Origin: Tachypleus tridentatus
Taxonomy: Eukaryota > Arthropoda > Merostomata > Xiphosura > Limulidae
DNA: 64,000 bases
NCBI RefSeq assembly: GCF_004210375.1
Contig: NC_134835.1
Span: forward strand, 66,556,447-66,620,446
Direction of reading: 5' to 3'
Both the position numbers and the translations under genes were made by a program. Positions 36,491-48,905 of this stretch are shown here, in pieces; within the stretch, counting starts at the first letter, position 1; each line of letters begins with the position of its first letter. The notes below the pieces were generated by a model, which saw only the letters and a list, made by a program, of their open reading frames with translations, was not told the DNA's origin and searched no databases.

Positions 36491-37707
36491 TTATCATCAT
36501 ATATTACGTTAAAACTTCCACCATGTTCGAAACCCCTGCCATCTTTAATACTCGTAATTTCAGTGTATTCATAGGAAATGACAGATTTTCCAATGGACAA
36601 AAACTGAACTTATCAAACTAAGAGACTCTGGAATTTTGATGATAGATTTATGAAATAAATAAATCATTGTTTCAGAAAAATAAAACCAATTAATTTTAAA
36701 CACCTTTATTTCTAATTTATTACTTGAGCAATACATAATAAAAATTTTCCCGTTTAATGATTTAACTCAGTTATGTTATGAAGTACAATTAACTTTTTTA
36801 TTGCGTTTGGTAATATTACTAGTAAGCATGGCGACACAAGCGATTCAAATAGTACAGAAAAGAATAATCCCTCTTTGCCATTACTCGTCGCCAGGGTAAC
36901 ATACGATAGAATGACGCATTTTTTAAATCCATCTTATCACCATAGTAATTTTCAAAAGCGTGACCCTGGGGCATATAAGCTTTGGTTTTTTTACATGTTT
37001 ATTACACTGTTGCAGGCAAAGAACAAAGCACCATAAGATTTCTTGTATTTAATGTCTAAGCAACTGGTTTATCTTTTCTATGCATATGTACGCGGTTTTT
37101 ATGGCTTTTTTATCATGTACTCTTTATTCAAATATAGTGCCTTAGTTATTAAAAAAATATTATCATCTGGTAGCTGTTTTTTTTTAAAATCACATACGGG
37201 TTAATTAACGTAAATAATAGTTTATTTACAGTCATACACGTGGTTAAACAATGAGCTGTTGTTATGCAGAGATGTAATAACGTAACAGTGATGAGGCGTG
37301 TGTATTAACACTCCCAGAATGACGTTCAGGCGATATCGGGTGTCTTTGTCCATCAGTGACGCATTCAGTTCCCATGAACCAAGGTGGAGAATTATGCAAC
37401 TCTCTACTTATATATTTGTTTCTTTCTGTTTCAAAACTGCACGTAGCAGGTTCTTTGTATGATATTAATGGAACAATAAGTTTGTTGAAGATAAATATTA
37501 AATTTATATTAATTTTTTGTGATGTGTAAGTATGAGGTGTAGATTTCAGGCGCCTCCTGCTGGAAAATTAAAAAACGAGCATCGCATATAATGTTTTTTT
37601 TTCTAGTATTTTTCGTACGTAGAGATATTTGTATTCTAAGACATTTGAGCTTTCTGGTGCGACACAGATGGCTAAAAATATAATGCTTTCTAAGTTATTC
37701 TTTATCA
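36491..37707. other. intergenic DNA, nothing recognised
   Basis: No supported feature. Confidence 0.6.
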
Positions 37708-37787
37708 AATGGTTCCCCGCTGGGTCGGCGGTAAGTTTACGGACTTATAAAGCTACAATTCGATACTTTTTTGTGCGCTACATATTG
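37708..37787 (+). mobile_element. SINE family B, head fragment
   Basis: GGTTCCCCGCTGGGTCGGCG followed by GTAAGTTTACGGACTTATAA and ACAATTCGATAC is a family B head cut off before its tail. It sits immediately upstream of a second, complete copy in the same orientation. Confidence 0.7.
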
Positions 37788-37912
37788 TGCCCCCCCCCGT
37801 CAGTACAGCGGTAAGCCTACGGGTTTACAACGCTAAAATCAGGGGTTCGATTCCCCTTCGTGGGCTTAGCAGATAGCCCGTGTGGCTTTGCTATAAGAAA
37901 CAAACACACGCG
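37788..37912 (+). mobile_element. SINE family B, best copy
   Basis: The tRNA-like head has A-box side CAGTACAGCGGTAAGCCTAC, loop GGTTTACAACGC and B box GGGGTTCGATTCCCC. The B box pairs as a perfect T-stem (GGGG/CCCC). The tail is AGCAGATAGCCCGTGTGGCT followed by TTGCTATAAGAAACAAACAC. The B-box half is close to a functional tRNA, but the 3' end runs into the SINE tail and the acceptor stem does not close. Confidence 0.85.
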
Positions 37913-39892
37913 CTGCATATACAAGAACGTAGCTGGCATATATTATGGGGCTCAGTAAATGTTCTTAGTGGGCGATTAATTTGTTTTTCTTTTCAGTGAT
38001 GTTCGGCTACTAGAGTTGTATTTCTTATATTTGTATTGTTGTAAAAATCTGTTTATCTCATATGATGAAGGCGTACCTGATGTAACCATCAACAGATTTC
38101 TTTTGATTCTGCTTTCTGATGATAAGAATCGAAATAGTTTTTTTGTAGAACATTTTAAAGTAATCCTCTAACGATTCTGTTAATCATATAAACGAAATAA
38201 GAGGCGCGATAATCATACTTATAAACATTTTACTATATAAATAGAATTCTTTACCTAGAAAAAAGTGAAATGTTGTAAGGCTAGAAGTTTTATTTTACTA
38301 CAAAATTTGGTTATTATTTATGTGTATACACGAAGAGCTCTGTAGAGTTGCGTATTCGATGCGGCAATTTATACGTTTCATATATACTCGTTTTTCTTAT
38401 GGCTCCTCAATCAGTTTCGGTTCTGTGAAATTGAGCATGAACACACGTAAAAAGAAACAATAAAAACTGTGTTCACGAGGTGCTATATATTTCTTTCCAG
38501 TTTTCGTGTTCGTGGGAAACTGGAATACGGAAGTATTGTTTTTATACTAATTGTAGAGGCTCAACGAGTTACCATTAAAACGCCATTATAGAATACTAAT
38601 TCTGAATAAATACATAACCAGAAAGTATGATATATGTATATATATATATATATAACTGTGTGTGTATCTACATTAACAGTATTTGACTTGGCGTACTTGT
38701 AAAGATTTCTTGATGTATTGTGGTTATATTTATCTTTGTGTGTTTATATGTATACTTGTGTGTAATATTGATTTGCGTAATGAATTAATCTCCTGATCAT
38801 ACATGACTGTTTTGATTTTGTAAAATAATATACATAAATATCGGCGTAAAACACGAGCTGTCTTCACACACGTAAAACTACAGAAAAAGTAACACTGTAA
38901 ATGGGCTTTTGTGTATATTTATTTGTATTTAAAGACATGTGAAAAACTGAATTAGTGTGTTGAAGACAAATATGATGAAGATTAACCTACTTTGAGAAAA
39001 TGAAGTTTGAAGATGTCTTGAATGGATGACGAAGGAAACTTTGATTACACATTCAACATAGTAATAAATGTACAACGTTTTGACAATGTTTTTCTTTATT
39101 ACCCATTCAGTACGTCTTCAAACTTTATTGTATGTTGTCAGGTCTCAATGAATCTTTTGTTTTATGACAGGGTTTCCAATGGATTGTACATAGAAAATAA
39201 GACATTTTGCTTAGTGTTTTGGTCGGTTTTTCACTGCGTGTTTAAGTTGGTAAAAACAGAAAAGTATTTAATATCGTTGTAAGCTATATTTTTAATGTTG
39301 TAATTTGTTTGTTAGTTAAGGAGAGGGAGCTGTGGGCTTTAATAATAACGTTAAGATAGGCCTAGAAACTTTTAATTTGACCTCAGTGTTTTTCTTGCAT
39401 ATTTGAAGCCAGATAATAAATACGAGACAAATGTTAAGATTGTAATGAATATTTGAAGGAGAATGAGTGAACCAGTTGGTATGTTCGCTTTCGCGGTTGT
39501 TCAATATAAGTAAATTAACTTTACATTAATCCCAGTATTGTTAAAGTGGTTTAAACATCAATTGTAACGGAGGCTCAAAATATTTTATGACAGTGTACAA
39601 GTGTTCAAACTTACAGAAATGTTAAAGGAAGAAAATAACTTGGACTAGACGTTCAATCATTTCCATCGGAGAAGTTAAAAGAAAGAACAAACACACAATA
39701 ATATGTAGATCCCGCTTGTATAATGAACGGAATCCAAGTCGGTAACTTGAGATTTTAAAATGTTTTAGACTGTATAAGTAATACCTTATTTGTTAGTTTT
39801 AGCTAAATTGTTGTTTAGTTGCATGATGGGTCGTTTGAGCAAATTGCCACGGAGATCAAACCCAAAATTATAGTAAAGAAGGAACAGAGTAT
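37913..39892. other. intergenic DNA with TA microsatellite
   Basis: TA repeats lie at 38635-38654 in a TA/TG-rich tract. No gene is supported. The 86-codon stretch at 39022-39282 is AT-rich without motif. Confidence 0.55.
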
Positions 39893-40018
39893 TATGTGTG
39901 TGTGTATGTGCTTTTTTATAGCAAAGCTAAATAAGGTTATCTGGTGTGTCTACCGAGGAGCATCGAACCTCTGATTTTAGTATTGTAAATCCGAAAACTT
40001 ACCGCTATTTCAGCGGAG
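39893..40018 (-). mobile_element. SINE family B
   Basis: The reverse complement carries CCGCTGAAATAGCGGTAAGT at the head, CAGAGGTTCGATGCTCC as B box, and the tail CACCAGATAACCTTATTTAG, with TTTGCTATAAAAAAGCACAT at its end. Confidence 0.75.
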
Positions 40019-40455
40019 GACAATAAACTATCATTGGCATTATTTTGAAAGGGATATCTTGTATTCAAATCAACTTGGCGTAAGTTTATCAGTTGGGAGA
40101 GCTGTGTGTTTCGAGATGGGGAAAATAGTTGTTAAGTTGTAAATATAGTATAGCCATGTATCTGGTTTTAAAATCAGTATAATTATACCTGCTCTTATCC
40201 AATGCCGTGAATAACTTAGTGCTGTGTTAGTAACAAGGTAATAACTATATTTAATAAAATCATATGTGATTTAGACAGTAAAAGCATCCATTACACATTT
40301 AAAGATTATGCTTATATAATGTAAGAAGATCTTAGACGGTGTAAAACGACAAGGACTTGTAATTTTATCATTCATCAATCCTTTCGTGACCTTGTGTTGC
40401 TATGTATTCTACATTTCGAATGAAAATGCAATTTCGTAGTTTTATTTGTTAAACA
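40019..40455. other. intergenic DNA, nothing recognised
   Basis: No supported feature. Confidence 0.6.
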
Positions 40456-40723
40456 GCCTGGCATGGCCAGGAGGTTAAGGCGCTCGACTCGTAGTTGAGG
40501 GTCGCGGGTTCGAATCCTCGTCTTACCAAACATGCTCGCTCTTTTAGCTGTGGGAACGTTACAATGTTACGGTCAATCCCACTATTCTTTGATAAAAGAG
40601 TAGCCCGAGAGTTGGCGGTGGATGATGATGACTAGCTGCCTTTCCTCTAGTTTTACACCACTAAATAAGGAAAGGCTAACGCAGATAGCCCTCATATAGC
40701 TCTGCGCGAAATTCAAAACAAAC
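40456..40723 (+). mobile_element. SINE family A, plus orientation
   Basis: The head is CCTGGCATGGCCAGGAGGTT, with anticodon-loop equivalent CTCGTAG, B box GGGTTCGAATCCTCG, and complete body and tail. It is one of three plus-oriented copies. Target duplication unclear. Confidence 0.9.
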
Positions 40724-41139
40724 ACTAACAGATTATTTATTAAAATGATGGAATGATTTGTGTTGTGATAATTCAGCGTATGTAGATATCATACATGTAC
40801 GTCAAAAGCTAGTGGGATATGTGTATCTTATACTGAAAATAGTTCTTTGTCAATCTTAAAAAAATCATATGATTGTAACTCAATAAAACATTCTTTTATC
40901 GATCCTGGGTATGAACTTTTGTGTAACCACTGTATTTTGTATAAAAGCAGTACAATTTCCTCCATTTTTCTTATTAACTACGTTAAATTTATTCTAATTT
41001 TGTAGATTCATGCGACTTTTATATCGCTAGATTTTATCAAGGTAAGTAGATAGTTATCATATCATGTTCCAAACTTTTATTACATCATCTACTAACTTTG
41101 TAACGTTTCTTCACTTTATACTTGTTTCAAGTTCCAAGA
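40724..41139. other. intergenic spacer between two SINEs
   Basis: AT-rich, with nothing recognised. Confidence 0.6.
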
Positions 41140-41410
41140 GGCCCGGCATGGCCGGGTGGTTAGGACGCTCGACTCGTAATTTGAGGATCACGGGTTCGAA
41201 TCCCTGTAACACCAAATATTCTCGCTCTTTTAGCTATGAGGCGTTATAATGTGACGGCCAATACCACTATTCGTTGGTAAAATGAGTAGTCCAAGGGTTG
41301 GCGGTGGATGATGATGACTAGCTGCCTTCCCTCTAGTCTTACACTGCTAAATTAAGGACGGCTAGCGCAGATAGCCCTCGTGTAGCTTTGCCTGAAATTC
41401 CAAAACAAAC
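41140..41410 (+). mobile_element. SINE family A, plus orientation, worn target duplication
   Basis: The head is GCCCGGCATGGCCGGGTGGT, with loop CTCGTAA and B box GGGTTCGAATCCC, all close to a real tRNA. The following body and AAACAAAC tail show it is a SINE. Flanks TTCAAGTTCCAAGAGG and TTCAACTTCCAAAGG are a diverged target duplication. Confidence 0.92.
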
Positions 41411-43079
41411 ATTCAACTTCCAAAGGCTGCTCGAACTTGCCATCGTATCTTACTATTTGTTGGCTATAAAATCTAAAGTGGAAATGCATGCTTTGGTAAA
41501 TAAATATCTTTAAGTCATGAATTCACAAATTATTCAATATGAAATGGTATATTTCATAATATTTTAATGTTTTACGTTTTTTGTATAAATTCTATTAAGC
41601 TATAAGTGTCGTATAATGCAAATAAAAATGTCATGTCATGTTGTATACTTTATCTCGTGGGCCCCCTCTCCCGAAAATTCTCTATTCCATGTAGAGATAC
41701 TCTTTTTATAATGTTTGTCGATGTTTACTGATTTGTGAGACCCGCGACTTTGACAATGAGCAAATATTTCAAAAATGAACTTTTAAAGGCACGTGCCAAA
41801 CGTGTGTACCAAAGTTTGGATTTAAAAAAAGTAGCCGGGAACAACAATCGTGTTGGCTCGTGATCAGCTTAGCCTGGCAAGAGATGGTAAAGGTGCGCAT
41901 GGTCTCGAAATAGTATGGAGTTTTGTGACTCCTCCATCTGCACGAACCACGTGGGAAAACGTAATCTCTATAAGCAGACTGTGACGAAAGCAAACTTTCT
42001 AGTGAACTCGTCTAGGATTTTCAACGTGGAATTAGAACATATTAATCATAAGTTAACAAACTATTTCAGGAGTTGGCACCAAATACCGAGGAGATCAAAG
42101 TTAGGTTTGTCTCCGTATTCAAATTGGAATGTGGATACATATTAATTACATGCTTTGTTTCTTATTTTATGTATTTCATTAAAGGTATTTCATATAGCTA
42201 ATTTAAACAATTAAACTTAAGAAAATGGATTTTTACACAGCGTTGAATTCAGGGGGTGTACAGAGAGAATTTCCCTGTACGAAAACCTACCCTCTGAAGT
42301 ACATTATGCTTTCCATTTTGTTGAATTTGTATTATAATTTATCTCACCACCCCCTCCAAGCTTCACATTTTCCTCGCCCCGCTGTTTTAATATTTTTTAT
42401 ATATTTTAAGTCTTTGTGGAAAAGTTTAAACTTTCAAAATTTCAATGTTTATTTTCCGTATGTCCAGTTCCAGCATGTCATGAAACTCTTCAAAAAAACT
42501 CGAATCTTTTGTCCATAATTCTTTTTTACTCAATATAGCATTTAAACAATCATTGCCCAAGATAATAGCTGGCTAGCTAGTGTTGTCGACTGCAAGCGAT
42601 CTGTGACAGATACGTTGTTGTTAGAAGGAAATGTAATATTTTTCCTCTTTAGTTTTAAGAAGGTAAAACTTTACTACCATACGTACAGATAATAGATAGA
42701 ATGATGTTTAGTAGTCTATTTTAAGCTTAAATGTCCCATCGAAACTTTGACTGAATTAAAAATGAATGAAGATCTCGAGAATTGCATCATTAAAGTAAAG
42801 GTTTACTTGATTATGATCATCAGTTATGTTATTTTGTACACTTAGTTCTGTGTATAATGTTATCATTAAATCTATTGGTTTAAGATATTTTAACATTCAA
42901 AACGTAGAAGTTCATGCTAAGACTTTGTCCAATTGATCTTCAACATGTGTTTTACAAGTGCAGCGAAATTATCTACCGACATATGATTTATAACAAACAA
43001 GTATGTAATGGATAGTGTTTTATTTACTTAATGGTTATCCCAGTTTAAAAGTCGATTCTTTTCGGCAAGTACTCTAGCA
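41411..43079. other. intergenic DNA, nothing recognised
   Basis: Several overlapping 61-97 codon stretches occur (41769-41993, 41915-42145, 42225-42518), but none shows a domain, splice pattern or coding composition that I can support. Confidence 0.5.
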
Positions 43080-43150
43080 ACCGCCCGTGGTGGGCAGAGC
43101 ACAGATAGCCCATTGTGTATCTTTGTGTTTAACTTCAAAACCATACCATA
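43080..43150 (+). mobile_element. SINE family B tail fragment
   Basis: CGTGGTGGGCAGAGCACAGA followed by TAGCCCATTGTGTATCTTTG matches the copy at 10040-10172. The head is not recognisable. Confidence 0.7.
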
Positions 43151-44683
43151 CGCTAACGTCTAAATACGTAAACAATAAATTATCACTTAGCGTTGGATTT
43201 GAAATTAAAATATTAGGTTAGTGGTGTTTGAATATATATGAATACTCGAAAATTCAGCTTAATTGCAAAATGTTTTTGCTATTTTCTGAAACTTAGAAAC
43301 GGGCATCAATCTTAATTGCCTTCAAGATTAATAAATAGTAACAAAAATGTAAATACTAACAATATTTGCATTTATCTTTCATGATATAATGATTTACTAT
43401 TACCAATGGATAAAAACGTTAGCCGAAGAAAACCAATTATTTTAGTCAATTGTTGCATGTTGTACAGCGCCACCTTAACTGAAGTTCATGTATTAATTAA
43501 GCGAAATTAGTAATTCAATTTTCAGTGTTTCACCAAATTAGCTGTTTGGAATTATTATTTCATTCTTGTAATAGAAAGTGAGTATTTACAACGTGGTAAA
43601 ATTATGATATGTGTCGTTGTAGTCAGATCTGATTCTATCACGTGTACTCTGTAAAAATCCTTCAAAAGTGCTTTTATCTCAATCAACAACGTTTTACATC
43701 CCTGTAATTCGTGAAAAAAAAATTCACTGGCTAAGTCTTATAAAATGTTCTTTTAAATTTATTTTCGGTATAAAAAACGGTATCACCTCTTTAAAGGGAA
43801 TAATCTAATGTTTTAAATGAAAGGTCAGAAATATAGTTTAATTTGAATTTTTATGTTGCACTAGTTTATTTATGTACAATGACGACATGACATTGCACCG
43901 TGCATTGTACGTGTTCCGAGTTCACACAATTCATTTATCCAATAGTAAAACGTTTACAGCACGTGCAGGAATTATTGATCACTTGTATTCTCACTCGTTC
44001 GTAAAATCGAGCATCAGAAGCATGGAAGAACAAGTGACGTAATATCTGTTGTGTTGTATTTACAAACTAATGTATCACTCTGCTGAAAAATGCGAAACGT
44101 CATGTTGTTGTAAGTAAGTTTGCAGGACTGCGTTAATCCAATAAGACTGACGATCAAAACGATCTGTTTTACAAAAAGACCAAGAACGACCGTTGATTTG
44201 TTGATCAACGAAGCGGTGATGAAACTGAAAGAAGCGTTTTCATTTCCTCACTTGCCACAACATCATCAACGCCGTTTACTATGTGCAAAAACTATTATCA
44301 GCATCAGCGTTTACTGTGAACGTTTGTAAGCATGAACTATTTAGAAAATCGAAGAGACCGGCGACTTTCAGGAGGTGCCTAACAAACACTCATAGCGAGT
44401 TTCTGCTGTCGGGCGTGCGTGGAGGACAGAAATAACCTATGCTGGTTTGCTTTCTACGTTCCCTAGTCTGGACTACGCTTTTTGTTGAAGACTCGTAACT
44501 CCTTAATCCAAGTTGGCATATTGGAGTTATTTGCGTGTGTATTATTATTAAACGTTCTTTTTTAAAAATACGCAGCAAAGTGACAGGAACTGGTAAGAAT
44601 TTCGAAGGTTATATAACCGCATTGTGTCCCCATGGAGTGATGTGCTAACTTTCTCTTGCTCTCTTAATCGTTTTTATTTTTCT
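43151..44683. other. intergenic DNA, nothing recognised
   Basis: Overlapping open frames on both strands between 44014 and 44578 have no recognisable motif. No repeat family is identified. Confidence 0.5.
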
Positions 44684-45395
44684 AAATATCTTGCTATTTA
44701 GTAGTACGCTAAGGAGTGAAATATCTTGCTATTTAGTAGTACGCTAAGGAGTGAAATATCTTGCTATTTAGTAGTACACTAAAGAGTGAAATATCTTGTT
44801 ATTTAGTAGTACACTAAAGAGTGAAATATCTTATTATTTAGTAGTATGCTGAGGAGTGAAATATTTAGTAGTAGGCTAAGGAGTGAAATAGCTTGCTGTT
44901 TATTAGTACGCTAAAGAGTGAAATATCTTGCTGTTTAGTGGTACGCTAAAAAGTGAAAAATTATTTAGTAGTTCGCTAAGGAGTGAAATATTTAGTAGTA
45001 CGCTAAGAAGTGAAATGTTTTATTATTTAGTAGTACGTTGAGGAGTGAAATGTCTTATTATTTAGTAGTACGTTGAGGAGTGAAATGTCTTATTATTTAG
45101 TAGTACGTTGAGGAGTGAAATGTCTTATTATTTAGTAGTACGCTAAGGAGTGAAATGTCTTATTATCTAGTGGTACGCTAAGGAGTGAAATGTCTTATTA
45201 TCTAGTGGTACGCTAAGGAGTGAAATGCCTTATTATTTAGTAGTACGCTAAGAAGTGAAATGCCTTATTATTTAGCAGTACACTAAGGAGTGAAATGTCT
45301 TATTGTTTAGTTGTACGCTAAGGAGGGAAATATCTTATTTAGCAGTACGCTAAAGAGTGAAATATCTTATTTAGCAGTACGCTAAGGAGTGAAAT
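44684..45395. repeat. 35-bp minisatellite, about 22 copies
   Basis: The unit runs AAATGTCTTATTATTTAGTA then GTACGCTAAGGAGTG, 35 bases by direct counting of neighbouring copies. A few units are about 25 bases and lack the CTTATTATT part. Left-hand copies mostly read TATCTTGCTATT and right-hand ones TGTCTTATTATT, so the array spread by local duplication. No flanking element claims it. Confidence 0.95.
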
Positions 45396-45743
45396 TTTTG
45401 TATTTTATTCATTGTAATAACAAGTGGAAAATATTATTGAATAATGTCAGTTTGAAGAAATATGTGGAAAAATGACATATCATAATGGTGCTATTTCTTA
45501 CAAAATGTATATATATTAATTTTACGGTATAATTCTACACACTTTTTATTTAAGCGGTGACAGTGTTAATGGATAACGTTTACTCTTTTCAATTTTGATG
45601 GATTTGTGTAAATGGATTTTAGCTAACCAACCTGGATGCACCGTTAAAGAAATACATGTGTGTATATTATATATGTTTATGTATGTGTATTGATGTGATT
45701 GCGTAAATCATTTAAGAAACGTGTGGAATCGAACGCCCCAAAA
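45396..45743. other. spacer between minisatellite and Tc1 element
   Basis: AT-rich, with nothing recognised. Confidence 0.6.
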
Positions 45744-45745
45744 TA

Positions 45746-47238
45746 TACTCTTCAAAACAAGAAACGCAAAAGGGATATTTTTTTTTATTTTAAAGAGAAA
45801 TATATGTAATAACGTTACAAGCTCAGAGTATGTGATGTTACACGTGTTAAGGCACTGATTGTCAGACCAAAATGACAATAAAAGTTGTGCACTTTGAAAA
45901 CGGAGGAAAACATCGGATTTTTCGCCAAAACGCATGCGTGCCCAATAAATTTGTTTGAGAGATCTGCATGTTCTACAAGTGCAACATGTGCAAAATCCCT
46001 ATAAAAATGACGGGTTCTCGGTTTCCATAGCTCAGTGTTAAGCCACCAACACGCAATACAGTTACGCTAAGACTTACTGAAGCACAACACAACAACGCCA
46101 TTGATCGCTTGGAAGCAGGCGAATCTCGATCAGATGTTGCCAGAGCTGTGAATGTCCACCCAAGCACCATCACAAGGCTATGGAATCGTCACCAACAACA
46201 TGGATCAGCTCGTGACCGTCCACGATCTGGCAGACCTCGTGTGACCACGCCCGCACAAGATCGCAACATCCGGTTACGTCACCTTCGGGATAGGACCACC
46301 ACTGCGACGTCTACTGCCTCAACCATAGCAGGGCTGCGTACGATTTCCGATCAGACCGTACGCAACCGTCTACGAGATGCAGGAATCCGACCTCGATGTC
46401 CAGTCAGAGGCGTCATCCTCACTCAGCAACATCGTCAAGCACGGCTGCAGTGGACTCGGGCACATCGGGTATGGCCTCATTGACGATGGAGGCATGCTTG
46501 GTTCAGCAATGAAACTCGTTTTATGCTTCGTAGGCAGGATGGAAGGACCCGTGTTTACCGTCGCCGAGGTGAACGTTTTGCAGCAAGCTGTGTGCAGGAA
46601 GTTGATAGATTTGGTGGTGGCAGCGTCATGATGTGGGCTGCTATCGCCTACAATGCCAGAACAGACCTTTTGCACATTCGGGAGAATCTTACGGCTCAAC
46701 GATACGTCGACGAGATTCTTAGGCCCTATATGCAACCCATCATGGTGAACGTCAACGACGTTTTTTAACATGACAACGCCCGTCCTCACACAGCCCGACT
46801 CACCACTGTCTTCTTGAGACCCCACAACATCAACGTTCTTCTCTGGCCCTCCAGATCACCAGATTTAAACCCCATCGAACATCTTTGGGACGAGCTGGAC
46901 CGACGTCTGCGACAACCTCAACCGCAGACTCTACCTCAGCTTGCAGCAGCTTTGCAGGCTGAGTGGACAGCCATTCCACAGGATGTGATTCGTCATCTCA
47001 TCGTTTTCATGGGCAGGAGATGCCAAGCAGTTATTGATGCACAGGGGGGAGCATACTTGTTATTGACGTTGAGTGATGTTAAACTTCAACTAGTGAGCGT
47101 GGACTTCGCCTTTGCAGACTTTGGATGTTCAGCAGTGAATGTGCAAAGTTTTACACATGTCATACAGAGCTACCCGGAATAAACTTGTTAACAATTTGTC
47201 TCAAATTTTGCCTTTTGCGTTTCTTTTTTTGAAGAGTA
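45746..47238 (+). mobile_element. Tc1-like element, near full length, inactivated
   Basis: The terminal inverted repeats run TACTCTTCAAAA then AAGAAACGCAAAAGG at the left, and their complement at the right, with one or two differences over 28 bases. TA duplications lie at 45744-45745 and 47239-47240. The length of about 1.49 kb is normal for Tc1. One transposase frame occupies most of the interior. It is unusually well preserved for this window, so it is a relatively young insertion. Confidence 0.95.
46031..47182 (+). pseudogene. Tc1-type (DD34E) transposase with two stop codons
   Basis: One continuous reading frame has only two internal stops, TGA at 46481 and TAA at 46766, and no frameshift. 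The N-terminal part is a helix-turn-helix (DVARAVNVHPSTITRLWNRH) followed by the GRPRVTT hook. The catalytic domain follows: WFSNETRF, where an aspartate is usual, then MMWAAIAY, HDNARPHTA with the second aspartate, and SPDLNPIEHLWDEL with the glutamate. No ATG opens the frame between the upstream TAG (46028) and the helix-turn-helix. The C-terminus runs about 38 residues past the usual Tc1 end (after GGAY), probably through loss of the original stop. It is inactive as it stands. Confidence 0.93.
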
Positions 47239-47240
47239 TA

Positions 47241-48854
47241 GTTTCATCAAAGTGTGTTATAATGCATACATATCCAGCCCTATATTTAAATATTAAATAT
47301 TTTCCATGTGTAATTTAATAGTAAATCATTCAAAATGAAACACAGCTAATCGTTATTACATAAAAGCTGTTTTAAATATTATTAGAATTAATTAGTTTCT
47401 GCTGTCGCTTCGTAACAATGAAATGAAATTAATAGTGTTTAAATTGTAAACACTTTGTCGGTTGGAAGAGGTTAACATTTCTGGTAAGTTAAGAATGGGA
47501 TTGGAATTTAGAAAACATTACTACAGTAGTGCATGATATTTAACTAATAAAGTGTAAAACGTATCAATATATCTTCGTTTTAAACTCGATTGTTATTGAT
47601 TAACACATTTTTAGATTTGAATGAGCTTCAACGTTCTTTGTCAGTATTATTGTATTCTCCTGTCATGCAAGTGAAGGTCAGGCAGAATTGCAACTTGTCT
47701 CGTAAGATCTTTTGGCAGTTTGAATGGCGGGAATTTAAAATACGCAATTATGATAAGAAAAGATTACGGCTCTAGTGTTTTTTCTTGTTCTCCTACGCAA
47801 GACCAGAGTAGTTGATAGTCTTTCTTTTGTCCGTTTGAAACGTGTTTTTTTATCTAATAATTATTGTACCTTTGTTTGTGAATGAATGAATGTTTAATTA
47901 TCTCTTGACAACGTGGGTGGCATATTAGGTAATTATTTTACTTATCTATACACACTGTGTTTTAGTCAAATGACGATTTCTGGAGTGCTAATATTACGAA
48001 CATACCGACATGAAATCCTGTTCGAATAGACTGAACTTGGGGCCTGTAATTTAAAGGTTAAGGAACTTTTATTCCACTTTTTATTTATAGAGTAACAAAT
48101 ACTACTATTAAATTGTTACATATTATTCAACAGATGGCAGCACTTTCAACTGTGACAGTAGAATTGCATCTAATGAAATGTTCTCATGAAAGATATTTTG
48201 GGTTGAATAAAACATAATCCATGATTTAATAAGCATTTGTAAACTTGATCGAGATAATCGACTTGTGGGAATTTGAAAACTTTTTAATGTGATAACTTTG
48301 AATTTTATTTCGAGATAAATTATAATGTTTGAAATAATATTTTTCTTTTTACAAGTTTCTTTTCCAAGATACAAACACGTTGCATCAAAGTACAAGACCA
48401 ATAATAAATTGTTGCAAAAATAGACTAGCAATTTTAATTAATGAAATTTAAATTATTCAAAGTTTTCTTTTTGAAGTATATGGTATAATAACATACATGA
48501 ACAAGAAACATACATTAAACTGCATTTAAGTATAATTTTATATTAAAAGCTCATGCATGTCAATTTATTTTTAAACCTGTTTATAAGAGTGAGTGAAAAT
48601 TAGACATGAATAGTCTTTCAATATTTACAGTTTGACTAATAATATGAAGTGTGTTTGAGGATGTTTTACGCATATTGGGAAAACGTGTGGAATTTTATGT
48701 TATTTTTTTATCAACTAAAACGTGTATCTTTTCGTATATTGATACTTTGATATAAACATAACTAATCCTCTAGTAGTAACCTTTAGTAAAATACTGAAAC
48801 AAACTAAGAAAATGTGGAGTATATATTGTAAAAGACATACCCAGAAAGTGCAGT
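47241..48854. other. intergenic DNA, nothing recognised
   Basis: No supported feature. A 102-codon minus-strand stretch at 48123-48431 is AT-rich with no motif. Confidence 0.55.
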
Positions 48855-48905
48855 GTTTGTTTGTTGCTAAACAGAAACCTAGACAATAGGCTATCTGCCC
48901 TCAGG
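48855..48905 (-). mobile_element. SINE family B tail fragment
   Basis: TTTGTTGCTAAACAGAAACC followed by TAGACAATAGGCTATCTGCC looks like the reversed family B tail, with GGGCTATCTG as its anchor. Confidence 0.45.

Noticed and set aside
37788..37860. tRNA-like sequence with perfect T-stem
   Set aside because: It is followed by the family B tail and lacks a closing acceptor stem.
41140..41215. tRNA-like sequence with good A and B boxes (similar heads at 12327 and 40456)
   Set aside because: It continues into the SINE body and tail, the acceptor stem does not close properly, and many diverged copies exist; this is a SINE head, not a tRNA gene.
46370..46825. 151-codon minus-strand frame, the longest in the window
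   Set aside because: It is the antisense shadow of the Tc1 transposase, whose sense frame carries the recognisable catalytic motifs.
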